This document shows, piece after piece, positions 62,872 to 64,000 of a stretch of 64,000 nucleotides of DNA (positions are counted from its first letter, which is position 1; each line of letters begins with the position of its first letter). The position numbers were made by a program, and so were the translations under genes. The notes below the pieces were generated by a model. That model was not told where the DNA came from. It made no database searches and was given only the letters and a program-made list of their open reading frames with translations. This stretch comes from JBFHES01 sp041584015. Lineage in GTDB: Bacteria; Bacteroidota; Bacteroidia; Bacteroidales; M50B96. Where the stretch lies: the NCBI GenBank assembly GCA_041584015.1, contig JBFHES010000001.1, forward strand, positions 1-64,000. The letters run 5' to 3'.

Positions 62872-63753
62872 ATGACACACAAATCTGGATTTGTAAATAT
62901 TATTGGTAATCCGAATGTTGGAAAATCAACATTAATGAATACGCTTGTTGGCGAGAAAATCTCCATCATTACCTCAAAATCGCAAACAACACGACACCGA
63001 ATAATGGGCATTGTTAGTGGCGATGATTTTCAGGTGATCTACTCAGACACCCCCGGCATACTCAAACCGAATTATAAGCTTCAGGAGAAAATGATGAAGT
63101 TTGTAAATACAGCGCTCGACGATGCAGACATTATTTTATATGTAACCGATGTTTACGAGACCATTGATAAAAATCAGAATTTTATTGATAAGATTAAGGC
63201 TACCAATATTCCATTGATTCTACTGATTAATAAAGTTGATTTATCAACTCAGGATAAAGTAGAAGCATTGGTTGAGAAATGGAAGGAAATTTTCCCTGAA
63301 GCAATTATCATCCCTACTTCAGCCTTGATGAAGTTTAATACAGCAGGCGTGTTCGATCGTATTTTAGAGATGCTACCTGAGAGCCCCGCCTATTATCCTA
63401 AAACAGATTTATCTGATAAAACGGAACGTTTCTTTGTGCAGGAAATCATTCGTGAAAAAATCCTAATTCATTACAAAAAAGAACTTCCATACTCAGTGGA
63501 GATTGAGGTGGAGGAATTCAAAGAAGAGGAAAGCATTATTCGAATTCGCGCTATTATTCATGTAATTCGTGATTCGCAGAAAGGCATTATCATTGGACAC
63601 AAAGGACAAGCCTTAAAACGTGTTGGCACATTAGCAAGAAAAGACATGGAAGCCTTTTTTGACAAGAAGGTGTTTATTGAGTTGTATGTAAAAGTAACCA
63701 AAGACTGGCGAGACAAAGACACCAATCTGCGTAGCTTTGGATACGAATCCTAA
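62872..63753 (+). CDS. era: GTPase Era
   Basis: 293 residues: GTPase domain with G1 GNPNVGKST at 12-20, switch region TTRHRI, G3 DTPG at 59-62, G4 NKVD at 120-123 and G5 TSAL near 149, then a C-terminal KH domain (IIGHKGQALKRVG near 241-253). It binds the 3' end of 16S rRNA and helps assemble the small ribosomal subunit. It is followed by a strong terminator. Confidence 0.98.
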   Translation: MTHKSGFVNIIGNPNVGKSTLMNTLVGEKISIITSKSQTTRHRIMGIVSGDDFQVIYSDTPGILKPNYKLQEKMMKFVNTALDDADIILYVTDVYETIDKNQNFIDKIKATNIPLILLINKVDLSTQDKVEALVEKWKEIFPEAIIIPTSALMKFNTAGVFDRILEMLPESPAYYPKTDLSDKTERFFVQEIIREKILIHYKKELPYSVEIEVEEFKEEESIIRIRAIIHVIRDSQKGIIIGHKGQALKRVGTLARKDMEAFFDKKVFIELYVKVTKDWRDKDTNLRSFGYES

Positions 63754-63769
63754 AAAATATTGACAAAAC

Positions 63770-63808
63770 AAAAGGGCAAAACCTCAATTTGAAGTTTTGC
63801 CCTTTTTT
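63770..63808. terminator. Bidirectional terminator after era
   Basis: AAAAGGGCAAAAC (63770-63782) and GTTTTGCCCTTTT (63794-63806) with a T-run; it also serves the convergent gene ending at 63830. Confidence 0.9.
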
Positions 63809-63829
63809 ATGCTTTCAGGTGTACCCTGA

Positions 63830-64000
63830 TTATTTCTCTATTCTAATTCTTGCATCAACAGCAACAACGCTATCCGCCTTTCCTAATAATGGATTCAAGT
63901 CCATCTCGAAAATCTCCGGTGCCGTTTCCAATAACAGTGATAAACGTACCATTACATCAGCAAACATTTCCTCGTTAATTGGCTCTTGACCGCGAGCACC
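63830..64000 (-). CDS. ADP-forming acyl-CoA synthetase (acetate--CoA ligase), C-terminus only
   Basis: The last 57 codons of a minus-strand gene whose start lies beyond the window. Read from the edge it gives GARGQEPINEEMFADVMVRL, then LLLETAPEIFEMDLNPLLG and VVAVDARIRIEK. EMDLNPLL...VVAVDARI is the ATP-grasp end of ADP-forming acetyl-CoA synthetase-type (NDP-forming acyl-CoA ligase) proteins. That enzyme converts acetyl-CoA to acetate with ATP synthesis, consistent with a fermentative lifestyle. The substrate range cannot be judged from the fragment. Confidence 0.8.
   Translation of the reverse strand, partial: GARGQEPINEEMFADVMVRLSLLLETAPEIFEMDLNPLLGKADSVVAVDARIRIEK

Overview
The window comes from a member of the Bacteroidota, most likely an anaerobic or fermentative member of class Bacteroidia (Bacteroidales/Marinilabiliales-like; the exact lineage is inference). 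Evidence: an LpxC-FabZ fusion and a MurF-Alr fusion, at least seven secreted proteins with type IX secretion (T9SS) C-terminal sorting domains, promoter boxes of the Bacteroidota form TTTG-N(18-20)-TAnnTTTG, little sign of Shine-Dalgarno sequences, and AT-rich DNA. Metabolic genes point to anaerobic energy conservation: 2-oxoglutarate:ferredoxin oxidoreductase (KorAB), an NADH-linked [FeFe]-hydrogenase (HydABC) and the end of an ADP-forming acyl-CoA synthetase. No rRNA, tRNA, CRISPR array, prophage or intact insertion sequence was seen.

Layout. 1-5.2 kb: a cut lipoprotein, an HD phosphohydrolase and the lipid A block lpxD, lpxC-fabZ, lpxA. 5.2-11.6 kb: a Cys/Met-metabolism PLP enzyme, then bcp-recA, a TPR lipoprotein and an S9 peptidase. 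11.6-15.2 kb: a giant T9SS type B protein with PKD and SprB repeats. 15.5-19.1 kb: a four-gene signalling operon made of a CarH-like B12-binding sensor without a DNA-binding domain, an unknown helical protein, a PAS histidine kinase and a receiver-kinase hybrid. 19.1-27.2 kb: an OmpA-type envelope protein, an AsmA-like protein with a long charged coil, YceI, a Tat-exported pirin, an HD hydrolase and a small four-cysteine protein. 27.3-31.6 kb: murF-alr with two glycosyltransferases. 31.8-34.6 kb: korB-korA.

35-45 kb: a 34-residue Lys-rich ORF with its own promoter and terminator, a GNAT-like protein, a PAP2 phosphatase, a cold-shock protein, an LRR T9SS protein, a gamma-carbonic anhydrase, an M1 aminopeptidase and a DUF438/hemerythrin-PAS plus DUF1858 pair. 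Two long non-coding gaps (37.5-38.1 kb and 44.7-45.3 kb) carry members of a dispersed palindromic repeat family; the second abuts the decapitated start of a secreted-protein gene. 45.4-56.4 kb: another T9SS protein, hydCBA, a PgpH-type c-di-AMP phosphodiesterase, a one-repeat voltage-gated cation channel with a Cav-like filter, a tandem class II aldolase-like protein and a TrmH-family methyltransferase. 56.4-64 kb: a lipoprotein, three tandem paralogous T9SS proteins, recO, era and the cut acyl-CoA synthetase.

Most noteworthy: the putative B12/light-sensing two-component operon; a HydC subunit that has lost three of four [2Fe-2S] cysteines within a stripped-down hydrogenase; a bacterial channel with a TMEGW filter; the tandem triplication of secreted proteins, whose upstream regions are also conserved; and the palindromic repeats.
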